DNA of 64,000 bases from positions 347,501 to 411,500 of the forward strand of contig JAUPFP010000042.1 of NCBI GenBank assembly GCA_036925085.1. Direction: 5' to 3'. Each line of letters starts with the position of its first letter. Positions within the stretch are counted from its first letter, which is position 1. Below the pieces are notes generated by a model that did not search any database, was not told the DNA's origin, and was given only the letters and a program-made list of their open reading frames with translations. The stretch is from Brachycybe producta. Lineage: Eukaryota > Arthropoda > Diplopoda > Playtdesmida > Andrognathidae. Shown in pieces: positions 35,524 to 45,208 of the stretch. Both the position numbers and the translations under genes were made by a program.

Positions 35524-35892
35524 TTATATATAATATCCCAGGTCTGTGTGTCTATCTATATATCTGTCTCTGAAGTAATGCTGTACAACCATTGAAGCAT
35601 GTCGGAATTTATATAAATTAAAATAAATGAAGAAATGAACAGCTTTTTTTTCTCAAGGTCAACTATATGTTGCGCCCTTTCCATCCAAGAACCCCATGAT
35701 ATTAAATTGGAGAGGAGAAAAGGTTCAAAAGTGTAGAAGGGAGGGAGAGAGAGAGAGAAACGTGGAGGGGGAAAAAGTGGGAGGGGGTGACTGAAATTGA
35801 CATGAAAGGAGTAAAAAAACGAAAAACGACGCGCATGTGCACAGTTGCCTGTGAATTTTGCTCCCGTAATTTATGACGGGTTACCCCACTAG
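35524..35892 (+). mobile_element. Compact Helitron-like non-autonomous element
   Basis: 369 bp from TTATATATAATATCCCAGG to the hairpin CCCGTAA...TTATGACGGG and CTAG|T. It is the shortest intact copy and defines the ends used for 8928-11193. It abuts the preceding copy directly at its CTAG, as if inserted at that copy's 3' end, a tandem habit known for Helitrons. Confidence 0.6.
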
Positions 35893-36347
35893 TACTGTAT
35901 ATTTAAAACTACTTTTCGCAATTTAATGTATGAAATGGCAAATGGCAGGCAAAAAAAATTAAAACAAATACGCTCGTATGTCCATACCCGTTATGGCATA
36001 ACGAACATTAATCTCAAATTTAAGAAAGAGACTTTTGACAGTAGTATTATTGCAAGGACCGTTTTAGGGGCGTGCAATTGTATGTGGTGCCGAACCTAGA
36101 AAAGCGCTAAAAAGGGTGAAGTTATTACCGGGTACTTCTTTAATTTTTTTAATTTAAAAAAAAAACAAAAAAACACTATAAACAGTTTAGAATAGAAAGC
36201 AGAAAATGAAAATTTTGCAAAATTAAAAATCACCTAATTTTTTATTTTTTGTAAAATTAGTTTTGTCTTTTTAGTGTGAGCGTGCTTTTACCAAAATTGG
36301 AGAGGAAGGGGGGCAGTGCCGGATTAAACCAAGAAGGGCTTGTAGGC
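35893..36347. other. Unassigned stretch before the solo LTR
   Basis: AT-rich then moderately GC-rich; no gene or recognised repeat. Confidence 0.35.
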
Positions 36348-37160
36348 TGTGACGTGGCTGGCTCTCTTGATCCGCCCGTTATGGGTGTATCGGGCTGTGG
36401 GCCAGCCTCTGCTCTGTTTGCCTTAGCCGGTCTAGACATTTACACAGTTCGGGCACTGAGTCCGGTCCGTAGTTAGTCCTATTCCGGCCTTATGAGGCCC
36501 ACAAAAAGACCTTTGTTTTTCTCGGGAATCTTCCTCGTATAGGGCTTGACGATACCGACGATACTTCTTGCCTCTGTTGAGTCACCTGGAGGTCCCCAAG
36601 CAGACGGACTCAGAGAGTGTCCGAGTACCTCTGTTTGGCTCTCCGTTATTCCGGAATTGGTAACTCAATTATTCCAATACACAAAACTCACACTTTGTGG
36701 AGGTAGATAAACAAATATACTTCTTTTTAGTCGATTATCTTTGCATTATCATGTATAACTCGTTACATAATAGAAATGCATCTCTTTGTAAGTCAGAACT
36801 TAAAACTCCTTCGTTTTCTCTCTGGTCCTCCACTGTCCCAGAGATCTGACCGACTCTAACTGCTCCCACAAATAAGTTCCACGGCACACTTATTTGATCT
36901 CCTGAGAGGGGCGACTGCCACACAAGAGCTCAATGATTGACCAACTGGGATAATCATTGCCCTGGGCTGGGGATACTACCTTACAAGGAAAGGTATTTTT
37001 GGGACTCTTTTCCCAGTTTCCCATGATTTGACTGGGTTCCACGAACTCACACAGAATTCAGGCCACCCAAGTCTGGACATCTGTCCGCCACGGAGTGCCA
37101 TACTGACAGACAGAAATTTCTACAGGGTGTTCCTCCATTCTGTTGCTACAGGGTGTCACA
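36348..37160 (+). mobile_element. Solo LTR with a 4-bp target duplication
   Basis: 813 bp, TGTGACGTGGCTGG to GGTGTCACA, flanked by AGGC at 36344-36347 and 37161-37164. Same LTR family as 6461-7269 and 22856-23729. A clean solo LTR, so a fossil of recombination. Confidence 0.8.
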
Positions 37161-37164
37161 AGGC

Positions 37165-37975
37165 TGTTTGTTATTTTGGCCGCCTTCATCTAATTGGCAA
37201 TAAAATGAAAATAATTTTCGTATTTTTTCTTCTTCAAATCCCTCCGCATGATTTATTATAATTTATTATGAATTTGTGTATTGTCTTTTTAGAAAAAAAA
37301 ACATTATGAATGCGATTGCAAAGTGCACATATTTTCTTTTTGTACATAAATGATGATGAAATTATTCATTTTTTTAATTTCTTTAACTTTCGTACAGACC
37401 CCCAAGTGCTCATAACCTCGAGGCTTCAGTCTACTTAGCCTATAATGGATATTCCGGATCTGGCCACTATTTCTAAAACGGCACTGATTATTGTTGTTGT
37501 TATTTAGAATTTGTGACTACACTAAAGAAATTAACTTCATTTTTAAAGCAATTACTAATAAATCTTTTCTATCGATATTAAAATTCAATGAATTTTTGTT
37601 TTACAACTTTAGCCTGCATTTACATCACCAACATTTGCTTGCTATAGTTTTGTCGAAAAGTAGCTTCACACTTAATGATCAGCAGTTGGTGTTAATGCAA
37701 AAAGACAGCTTGAAAAAAAGTACAATTTAATAAAACAATTACAGCTAGATTACACAAGTATTTCGTGAAATGCGCTTAAATCAAATTTTATTTTATTTCA
37801 TTTTATTGTTATTACTTTTTTCACTGTGTGTAACATAGGCACTAACTATGAGGGTACTCTGGAGCTCAAGAACCCATTGAAATTTTGTGAAGGGTTCTGA
37901 GCACCTCTTGGAAATTTTAAAATTTCTTTAATATCAGCATTTTGTCAAATAAAACTTTTATGTATTTTTTTACAC
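37165..37975. other. Intergenic, no gene seen
   Basis: AT-rich; the open frames here are short and unlike any family I know. Confidence 0.4.
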
Positions 37976-37983
37976 TTTCCACT

Positions 37984-38520
37984 CAGGGACGTCATTTGGG
38001 GGGGTGCAAGGGGGGGGCATTTGCCCCCCCCCCCTGAAAAATAATTGTGTTATAACAATCAGTATACACATATGTTATAACTAGAGTTTGTGCATATTTT
38101 TTTCAAGTTACTTGCAAATATAAATAAACCCATCAAAACCTAATTTATATTTGAATTTGAAATTTGAATTTGAAAAATTACTCTGCAAGCAGCCATAAAG
38201 GCCTATGGCAGAGGGACAAGAGTCCAAGTGCAGCATAGAAAATGCATTGTCAAAACCAGAAAATATAAAACCCTAATGATATAAACCCAACAACAATTTC
38301 AATATTTTTTAATGCTGCAAATATATGCATTGTCAAAACAAAACAAAATTATGACTCCCATAAAATACGTTTTTCCTGCACAAAATCCCCAGCAAGCGAG
38401 TTCCATAATTAAGTCGCAATACGCACACATCTTGCAGCACTGGCCTGCACATATACAAAAATTAGTAAGTCGGTCAAGTTTTGCCCCCCCCCCTCCCTAA
38501 AAACTGAAATGACGGCCCTG
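37984..38520. mobile_element. hAT-type non-autonomous element carrying a LINE tail
   Basis: Ends CAGGGACGTCATTT and AAATGACGGCCCTG are inverted, flanked by the 8-bp duplication TTTCCACT (37976-37983, 38521-38528), which is the hAT signature. A G-run/C-run hairpin sits just inside the left end (37999-38034), and a C-run just inside the right end. The middle (about 38150-38408) is a 3' fragment of the LINE found at 54254-56215. Confidence 0.85.
38150..38408 (-). mobile_element. 5'-truncated LINE 3' end (Jockey/CR1 group)
   Basis: Nearly identical to 54262-54510: the AAATTC-repeat tail, ACTCTGCAAGCAGCCATAAAG and the coding end as far as the segment complementary to GGAACTC. Either it was carried within the hAT element or it inserted into it. 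Confidence 0.75.
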
Positions 38521-38528
38521 TTTCCACT

Positions 38529-38763
38529 CAATTTGAGCAACCAACAGTTTTTCGCATAAAATACTATGGTTGGCATGATATAGCCAACACGCATATCAAA
38601 AATCAAAAATTACACATGAGTTGCACACCTAAGTTTTTGAAAAGTCAGTGCCTATGGTACATAAATTGATCCGATGGTTATACCGTAAATACCAAGTGTT
38701 GCTTAGAAAATGCATAATAAATTGCTGTGAAATATTGCTAGCAACTTACTGTATATGAGAAAT
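38529..38763. other. 3' flank of copy I
   Basis: AT-rich spacer without features. Confidence 0.4.
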
Positions 38764-39652
38764 TTATTTGGGTGTGTTAGAGCAGCTAGTAAAGCCGACA
38801 GCATTTAAATACAACCCTCCCTTAGAATCAGCAAAATCTTGAGCAGCTTTTTTAACATCTGCCTGATTACAGTTCGAAATTAGGCAACCAAAAAGATAAT
38901 CTATCAAATGAAATACAGAAACAAGCAAAAACTGTTTAGAGCAAGATTAAGAGAGAGATTTACATTTAATAAATTTGGACTGTTATTTACCTGTTTTCTC
39001 ATCTGCAGCGCAAACAGTCAGAAACCAAACACCATCATCTAAACTTGCAGAGAAGTATGCAGTTTCACCTGTAAAAACAAACGAAATGGTTGTTATAGTT
39101 GTTCTCTCTTGTCAAAATTGAAAGTTTTTTTTTACTGCTGGTAGTAGACATCATGTAAGCTGGCTTATCTGGTGTGATATACACAATTGCATCAAGCGTC
39201 ACATAATCTGCCCCACTAAATTTGTTTTTAAAAAAATTCTTTAATCAGTGCTTGCAGTAAGTAAATAAATTGCAATCTACAGTATAAATTCAGAAACGTG
39301 CTATTCAGATTGTACAGTCAGATTTGCAGATGTTTGTTGCGAATTGAGAGGAGTTATCACATAATACAAACAGTTCAGAATATCGGTAGAAGAATCAACA
39401 GTGGACACATTATACAACACTTGGAAGGATCCTACCATCTGAAAAAGAAAATGAGAAAACGAAAATCTGTTTCAAGTAGACCAAGTAAAATAGTGGCACA
39501 ATAGACTTTTTCCTTCGAATAAAACGTACATGTTTTGTAAATTTATCAGCAGTTACCGTGGTTGCCGGACAACCACTCGGTATTGGATTTAAATCTTGGC
39601 CATGGCAAAAAGAGGCAGTCGCTGCCAGAACGATAAAAAGAACTCGATTCAT
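38764..39652 (-). CDS. Copy I: secreted Cys-family gene, 5 exons, 184 aa, one non-canonical donor
   Basis: Exons 39652-39530, 39438-39302, 39215-39136, 39068-38991 and 38900-38764, phases 0, 2, 1, 1. Signal peptide MNRVLFIVLAATASFCHG, then PSGCPATTVTADKF. Exon 2 MVGSFQVLYNVSTVD, NCLYYVITPLNS, SANLTV. Exon 3 DYVTLDAIVYITPDKPAY. Exon 4 TAYFSASLDDGVWFLTVC. Last exon YLFGCLISNCNQADV, helix, SC. At the exon 2 end the position that is GT in copies H, L and M reads GC (TA|GCACGT). With a GC-AG intron the frame and the 137-nt exon size match copy H; without it an in-frame TAG follows. So it is either active with a rare donor class or newly disabled. The promoter block is at 39699-39736. Confidence 0.7.
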
Positions 39653-39698
39653 CTTGATGTCTGACGCAATTACTGACAGTAAATAAATAAAGTAGGTT

Positions 39699-39736
39699 GT
39701 GAACACTTCAATATCGACCACCGTATATATATAGGC
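39699..39736 (-). promoter_or_regulatory. Core promoter block of copy I
   Basis: Minus strand: CCTATATATATACGG, then TCGATATTGAAGTGTTCAC. Conserved with copies H, J and K, placing transcription start roughly 50 bases before the ATG. Confidence 0.5.
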
Positions 39737-40056
39737 ACACTGTATATACAGTATAATATATACGCTATGAAAAGCACTTAGAATATTAAAATATTCTATG
39801 ACAAACATTATTTCTAGTTCAAGCAGAAACAAAGTGATTCCAACTAATGTAAATACTATCAAAATTATAATGAGTTAAATGCATCCCATCGTGTTAACAA
39901 ACTGGGAATATCAAAACAACATTTTTATTTTCTTTTACATTTTAACAATATTTTTATTTCAAAAAAGTAAAATAAGTAAACAACAACGCAGTTTGTTACA
40001 TGTAAATACAATCAACCAATGTATGAGTATTTGTAGGAGTGCAGTTGAGGAAGGTA
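39737..40056. other. Spacer between copy I and the hAT element
   Basis: AT-rich; nothing recognised. Confidence 0.4.
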
Positions 40057-40815
40057 AGGGCCGGATTTAGACTTGTTGTGGCCCTAAGCTATAACATTTA
40101 AGAGGTCCTTTTCCCCTCCACCAAAAAATTATCACAACTTTTTTTAACATTTTAATTCCTTAACATTTGTGTAGTGGTGTGCCAGTGAAATATTTCAAAT
40201 GAAATTTCAATGAAATATCTCATTTCATTGAAATATTTCACAGGAAATTGAAATATTTCAAAAAGTGATAATTTATTTGGAAAACTTGTATTCAAGTACC
40301 AAAACCAAAAAAAAAAAGAAACACTGGTGCATATAATTGATTCATAAGAGTATTTTGAGCTTGTTTGCAATCAAAAACATGTCATAACCCTCAAGTGGAC
40401 CCTCAAATTCCATTTTAATGGAATAGGTGATGCCGTATATGATGCTACATCTGATTCTAAAGATGACCTTTGATTATTAAACTTTTTGTTCATTTTAATT
40501 AGAGAGTGCAATCCGGGACGTATCGACAAATCCGATCGACCAATTTAGGGAATGCAATCCTAGGATATCGGATTTCAGGATCGCATTCAATAGATTGGTC
40601 GATACGTCCTGGATTGCACTGGATGCACTAATATGTATAGATAGCATAATGCCACTTGTGCATGCTCCTAATATCTCATGTTCCTATGTGTATTTTATCT
40701 TAACTTTGTAAGACTGTGTTTTAAAAATGAAAAAATATTTTTTGATGAAGTGAGGCCTCTTGTATTGTGAGGCCCTAAGCTGCAGCTTTTTAGCTTATAG
40801 GTAAATCCGGCCCTG
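40057..40815. mobile_element. hAT-type non-autonomous element with an 8-bp target duplication
   Basis: Left end AGGGCCGGATTTAG and right end GTAAATCCGGCCCTG, flanked by GGAAGGTA at 40049-40056 and 40816-40823. The subterminal GGCCCTAAGCT is also inverted. Inside are a run of nested AAATTTCAATGAAATATTTC repeats (40187-40265) and an imperfect palindrome 40507-40618 (arms GTGCAATCC...CGTATCGAC), probably a second, smaller MITE. No transposase. Confidence 0.85.
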
Positions 40816-40889
40816 GGAAGGTACCTTACTCGCCTCGCTCTACATATGGCTCTAGTGACACCAGTAATATGTTTTTCATTTCGAACAAA

Positions 40890-41018
40890 ACATATGTTGC
40901 TCTTGAATTTCAAGACTGCCGTGTTAGCTGACGAACAGTTACTCGGCCTTGGACTAGAAGTTTGGTCATGGCATACGGAAACTGCCGCTGCCAGAACGGC
41001 AAAGGGCACCAAATTCAC
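40890..41018 (-). pseudogene. Copy J: first-exon relic
   Basis: Minus-strand NLVPFAVLAAAVSVCHDQ then SPRPSNCSSANTAVLKFKSNI aligns with exon 1 of copies I and K. The initiator is GTG instead of ATG, the donor is AT instead of GT (CATATGTTTTG against CATGTACGTTTT in copy I), and no downstream exons exist; a hAT element occupies their place. The upstream promoter block (41101-41128) is still readable. Confidence 0.75.
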
Positions 41019-41100
41019 CTTGATACTTGATTAAATTACTCACAGGTTATGAATGTAGTATTTTGCAAACACCTCATTATGGATCGCCATATACTGCATA

Positions 41101-41128
41101 CGGACACTTCAAGGTGAACTATATATGC
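41101..41128 (-). promoter_or_regulatory. Decayed promoter block of relic copy J
   Basis: Minus strand GCATATATAGTTCACCTTGAAGTGTCC, aligned with GCATATATAGTTCGACATTGAAGTG in copy K. Confidence 0.45.
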
Positions 41129-41320
41129 AAAAACAAACACATTAGTAAGTATTCTATGACAAACAGGATTCAAAAACAAACAGATAAAGTGCTTCTTTAT
41201 AAACACTATAGAATTAAATAAGGGTAGTAAAAAATAAACAATTTACATACCTCATAAATATACGCTCGTAAAATCAAAGGGTAAAGTGCATTATAAGTGA
41301 TTTGTAATTCATATTTACTA

Positions 41321-41924
41321 GGGGGCGACTGAATAAGCGCCAAATTGAACAAACGCCAAACTGAATAAGCGCCAAATGGAACAAACGCCAAACTGAATAA
41401 CCGCCAAATTTTTGGCTTTTATTCAGTTTGGCATTTCTTCCATTTGGCGCTTATTCAGTTTGGCGTTTGTTCCATTTGGCGCTTATTCAGTTTGGCGTTT
41501 GTTCTATTTGGCGTTTATTCAGTTTGGCGGTTATTCAGGTTTTTTGTAAATTCTGATGGTCCAAATATTGTGAGCGTTTATAGACGTCAGACTGTGCAGA
41601 TTTACAAACAGAACATGCTAACATAACCTAACCTAACCTAACCAATCCTAACCTAACGTAACCTAACCTAACCAATCCTAACCTAACCTAACCTAACCTA
41701 ACCTAACCTAACCAAACCTAACCTAACCTAACCTAACCTAACCAAACCTAACCTAACAATGTGTTTATCACATTTTGGCGCTTGTTCAGTTTGGCATTTG
41801 TTCCATTTGGCGCTTATTCAGTTTGGCGTTTGTTCCATTTAGCGTTTATTCAGTTTGGCGTTAGTTCAGATTGGCGTTTGTTCAATTTGGCGCTTGTTCA
41901 ATTTGGCGCTTGATCAGCGCCACC
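41321..41924. mobile_element. TIR element made of GGCG minisatellite with a CCTAA telomere-like core
   Basis: Flanked by the 8-bp duplication ATTTACTA (41313-41320, 41925-41932). Ends GGGGGCGACTGAATAAGCGC and, inverted, GGTGGCGCTGATCAAGCGC. The whole body is tandem sequence: units GCGCCAAATTGAACAAAC reading one way (41333-41405), their complement (41412-41540), then about 135 bp of CCTAA repeats with CCAAT/CCAAA variants (41623-41757), then GGCG units again (41767-41920). There is no coding capacity. An 8-bp duplication suggests hAT-type mobilisation. Confidence 0.8.
41623..41757. repeat. Interstitial (CCTAA)n telomere-like array
   Basis: About 26 CCTAA units, a few altered to CCAAT, CCAAA or CGTAA. 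TTAGG is the telomere unit of most arthropods. Here it lies inside a mobile-element-like structure, so it is not a chromosome end. Confidence 0.9.
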
Positions 41925-41932
41925 ATTTACTA

Positions 41933-42454
41933 GATGACCACCACCCATTGGAATTCACAAGAGTAGTGCATTTTACTTATTTTTTTTAGTAAGGTTCACT
42001 TTTTGGCTCTAATTCCTAAAACTCAAAGGTTCTACATTCAGCAATTTACTAAGCCCAGTGGTTAGTCCCATGGTCCACTAAGTTCCTCTGGTCCAGTTTG
42101 CCGAGTAGTCCACTTAGCCTAGTGATTACACAGTAAATCTTACAATAAATATAAGGTTAGACTGGAAGAAAAGGTGCGCGACCTTCTAGCATTATTTTTA
42201 AATCCTTGGCTATAAACGGTATATAGACATTTGCCCTAAAGACACTTGCCCTACGGACACTTGCCCTAAAGCCATTTGCCCTAAATTTAATTGCCCTAAA
42301 AGACATTTACCATAAAACCAATTTTTGGTTCTCACTTTCCATACGGTTTATTGTCTTTTGGTGGAGCAAGCGTCTTTAAGGTAAAACGTCTCACACCCCC
42401 TATAAACAATCTGATTAAGTGAAAAATGCGGAACCGTACAAATTATATAAATTC
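41933..42454. other. Spacer with a short reverse TTTAGGGCAAAT array
   Basis: 42225-42310 holds about six TTGCCCTAAA units in reverse orientation. Otherwise AT-rich without genes. Confidence 0.6.
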
Positions 42455-42787
42455 AGTCAAATTGCTGATGATTGTTGCGGTTTGTGAGGATTTAATGTAT
42501 AATATAAACAGTTCCGAGTATTGGTAGAAGAATCGCAACACCTGGATCCGGCCAACTGAAAATAAATATGACAACAAAAATATGTTTTAAGTAGTTCTAC
42601 CTGTAGAATAAATTAGTGACACCAGTAAAATACTTTTCAGTTCGAATAAAACATACGTGGCTCATAAATTATAAGCAGTCGCGGTGGTTGCCAAACAGTT
42701 ACACGGTTTCGGTCTAGACGTTTGGCCATAACAATAAGAGACAGTTGTTGCCAGAACGTAATCTACGTAACAAAGTCCCAGATTCAT
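42455..42787 (-). pseudogene. Copy K: two-exon relic
   Basis: Exon 1 from the ATG at 42787 reads MNLGLCYVDYVLATTVSYCYG, SRPKPCNCLATTATAYNL, then a stop in place of the donor. Exon 2 (about 42455-42556) keeps only LAGSRCCDSSTNTRNCLYY with a deletion and a shifted end. Exons 3-5 are absent. Related most closely to copies I and J. Confidence 0.7.
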
Positions 42788-42854
42788 TTTGATGCTTGAC
42801 GCAATTACTGACAGGATCTGAATAAAGTAGGTAAACATGTTATTTTTGTTATTT

Positions 42855-42881
42855 AACACTTCAATGTCGAACTATATATGC
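42855..42881 (-). promoter_or_regulatory. Promoter block of relic copy K
   Basis: Minus strand GCATATATAGTTCGACATTG then AAGTGTT, the clearest version of the shared block. Confidence 0.5.
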
Positions 42882-42923
42882 ATCTGAAAAACACACGTAA
42901 TAAAATGTAACGGTCTATTCAAA

Positions 42924-43477
42924 GGGACTGGCTCACTACAGCTACCAAGGGTCACTACAGCTACCAAAAATATAGGCCTTTTTATTTATTAATACGTTTA
43001 GTTTAGATTACATTCGGTTCAGTTAGGTTGCATTATGTTCGATTAGGTTTCATTATGTTCGGTAAGGTTCGGTTAGGTTTGGTTAGGATCGGTAAGGTTC
43101 GGTTAGGTTTGGTTAGGATCGGTTAGGTTCGGTTAGTATGGGTACTTTTTGGTTAGGATCGTTAAGGTTCGGTTAGGTAAGGTTCGGTTAGTATGGGTAC
43201 TTTTTGGTTAGGATCGTTATGGTTCGGTTAGGTACGGTTCGGTAAGGTTTCATTAGGTAAAGTTCGGTTAGGTTATGGAGAAAGGTTTTTTTTAGCTGTA
43301 GTGACGAGAAAGTGATAAAAAAAGGTCTATATTTTGTCCCCCTATTTTTTGGTAGCTGTAGTGACCCTTTTGATGAACAAAAGGTCTATATATTTTTTTG
43401 GTAGCTGTAGTGACCCAAGTAGCTGTTCTCTCCCTAGTAGCGCTTGTGAGCCTTGGTAGCTGTAGTGACCCCCAACC
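42924..43477. mobile_element. TIR element with TTAGG/TTCGG-like core and CACTACAGCTACC arms
   Basis: Flanked by the 8-bp duplication TATTCAAA (42916-42923, 43478-43485). Inverted ends GGGACTGGCTCACTACAGC and GGTTGGGGGTCACTACAGC. The CACTACAGCTACC motif occurs twice on the left and four times, complemented, on the right. Between them about 260 bp (43010-43270) of degenerate GGTTAGG/GGTTCGG/GGATCGG repeats. It has the same plan as 41321-41924 with unrelated arm sequence. Non-coding. Confidence 0.8.
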
Positions 43478-43685
43478 TATTCAAACAGGTTTTCTAGTTC
43501 AAACATAAAACGGATAAAGTGCTACCTTTTATATACAGGTTCATATATATATATCCATAAGTTCGGGTGAAAATAGTAAAATACACTATAGGCCTATGTG
43601 ACTACTTGTGATTTATGTTTATTACGCTGAGTAAATTCAGAGTTTTCCAGTTTTGGACCCATGCAGATAACGATGCCCGTCACAT

Positions 43686-43898
43686 CACAGGCATTGCCTG
43701 TTCTGTAGACAACTTCAGAATGAGCTCCGCCTTCATTGGCCCCACCCTTTATGGGCGTCATGAATTTCTAATTGGTTTGTTACTTGGTCTGATGTCACAT
43801 GCTCCGCCCTTTTCAATTTCTAATTGGTTTGTTACTTGGTCGGATGTCATAAAATGGCGGGGTAAACGAAATTCTAGTGCTGGGCATAGATGCCTGTG
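43686..43898. mobile_element. Foldback-family MITE with CACAGGCA ends
   Basis: Left CACAGGCATTGCCTG, right GGGCATAGATGCCTGTG. Two tandem TTTCTAATTGGTTTGTTACTTGGTC units and GCTCCGCCC. Same family as 34626-34831 and 35341-35484; arms diverged, so older. Confidence 0.65.
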
Positions 43899-44409
43899 AC
43901 ACGGCGTGCTTCACGCGAGGCACCATTGAAAATAAATGAAATGTTGTCAGTGAATTTCACTGGTTTGACCTTGATCTCCATTGATAGGACGGCGAGAGAT
44001 TCGAATATTCGAGAAGCTTCGTGTTTGGAAGCGTCACCGTAAAAGGGGGCGTGGCCAAACATGACTATAAACGGCGCGTTTTTCGAATCTCGCAGTTCTT
44101 TCTAGCTTATATGATTCTTGGTGCAGACGCTCTATATAAGCTGTTGGCTTTCTCTCGTAATTTCGGACTGCCGAAATTACGTATCAGAAGGACCGCCTTT
44201 CTTTAGTGTATTTTCAGTGTTTTGTAATTGTAATCCATCCATCGTATCACTTCCACAGAGTTGTTAAATAAACCTTTTTTGTTTATTTAACATTTAGTTT
44301 CTCTTATTTTTCATTTATTCCAACAACGAACGGCCAATATTTGAGTTACTCTCCGAGCTCTCTTGTGACATAAATCTGAGCCCCTGATTTGAAAGCCCGT
44401 ATTGTCACA
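43895..44409 (+). mobile_element. Probable solo LTR
   Basis: TGTGACACGG at the left and CCCGTATTGTCACA at the right, with TCTATATAAGC at 44129-44139 and an AATAAA at 44266-44271 in the expected promoter and polyadenylation order. A target duplication is not clear (GCC on both sides), and the left end overlaps the adjoining MITE end by a few bases. Confidence 0.5.
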
Positions 44410-45208
44410 GCCACAAAGAGTAAATGTGGTACTTCATTTGAAAATATAACAATAACTGACTTACAAATTTGTAATTGTGTCTGTATATGAAAAGACATTC
44501 CTGACAACTGCAGTTAGAATAGTATTTTTGTGTGTTTAACAGAGAGTTGCAGTAAATATTATTTTTGGGGTTCATCCTTAGAATTTTGTTACATTACTAT
44601 ATACATATACAACTGCCTGAAACCTATGTCCTTCTTACAACTTCAGAGTTTTTGAGAAATCTTTAATGTTTTTCAAATTATCTGCAAATTTTCAGTTGCT
44701 ATAATATTTACCAAAAGTAAACTACATTATATAAATGTTGAGCATGTACTGCATATTTTTAACTTTCATTTTATTTCAGACACTATTAAGGTGTACTGAA
44801 GTGAATTGCAATGAATGAATGATAATTAAGGCCATCAAATAAACGTCAACGAGCGAAAATTGAAATTTTTTCTTCTATGGGCAGACATAATTGAAGATGG
44901 TGATATGTCGACAAATACTTATGATATTGATAATTATAGGAAGTTACTTTACATTAGTAGACAATTGGTCTTGATACGTCATTAGGACGAGAAAGTATTA
45001 AAGTTTAATAGGACAATGGATTTAGTAGCCTAATTAATATTCTTTATTGATAATTTACAATGGAAATTGTGTAACCGTCCTTTCAAAAATTTAGGAGCCC
45101 CTAGTTTAGTCACGTGTAGAACAATTAATTATACAAAATGAAAATCTAGAATAAGCGGATAAATTCAGCGTGCCGTGTGTCTATGTGTCTGGAATGTGGG
45201 CAGCGTAC
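44410..45208. repeat. 3' flank of copy L, shared with M (inverted) and N
   Basis: 44420-45208 corresponds to 62540-63277 in the same orientation and to 58223-58762 plus 59856-60090 inverted. It is non-coding; its conservation shows the duplicated block extends well beyond the gene. Confidence 0.8.

Noticed and set aside
41623-41757. True chromosome end
   Set aside because: The CCTAA array is short, interrupted and enclosed in a TIR element with an 8-bp target duplication; genes continue on both sides.
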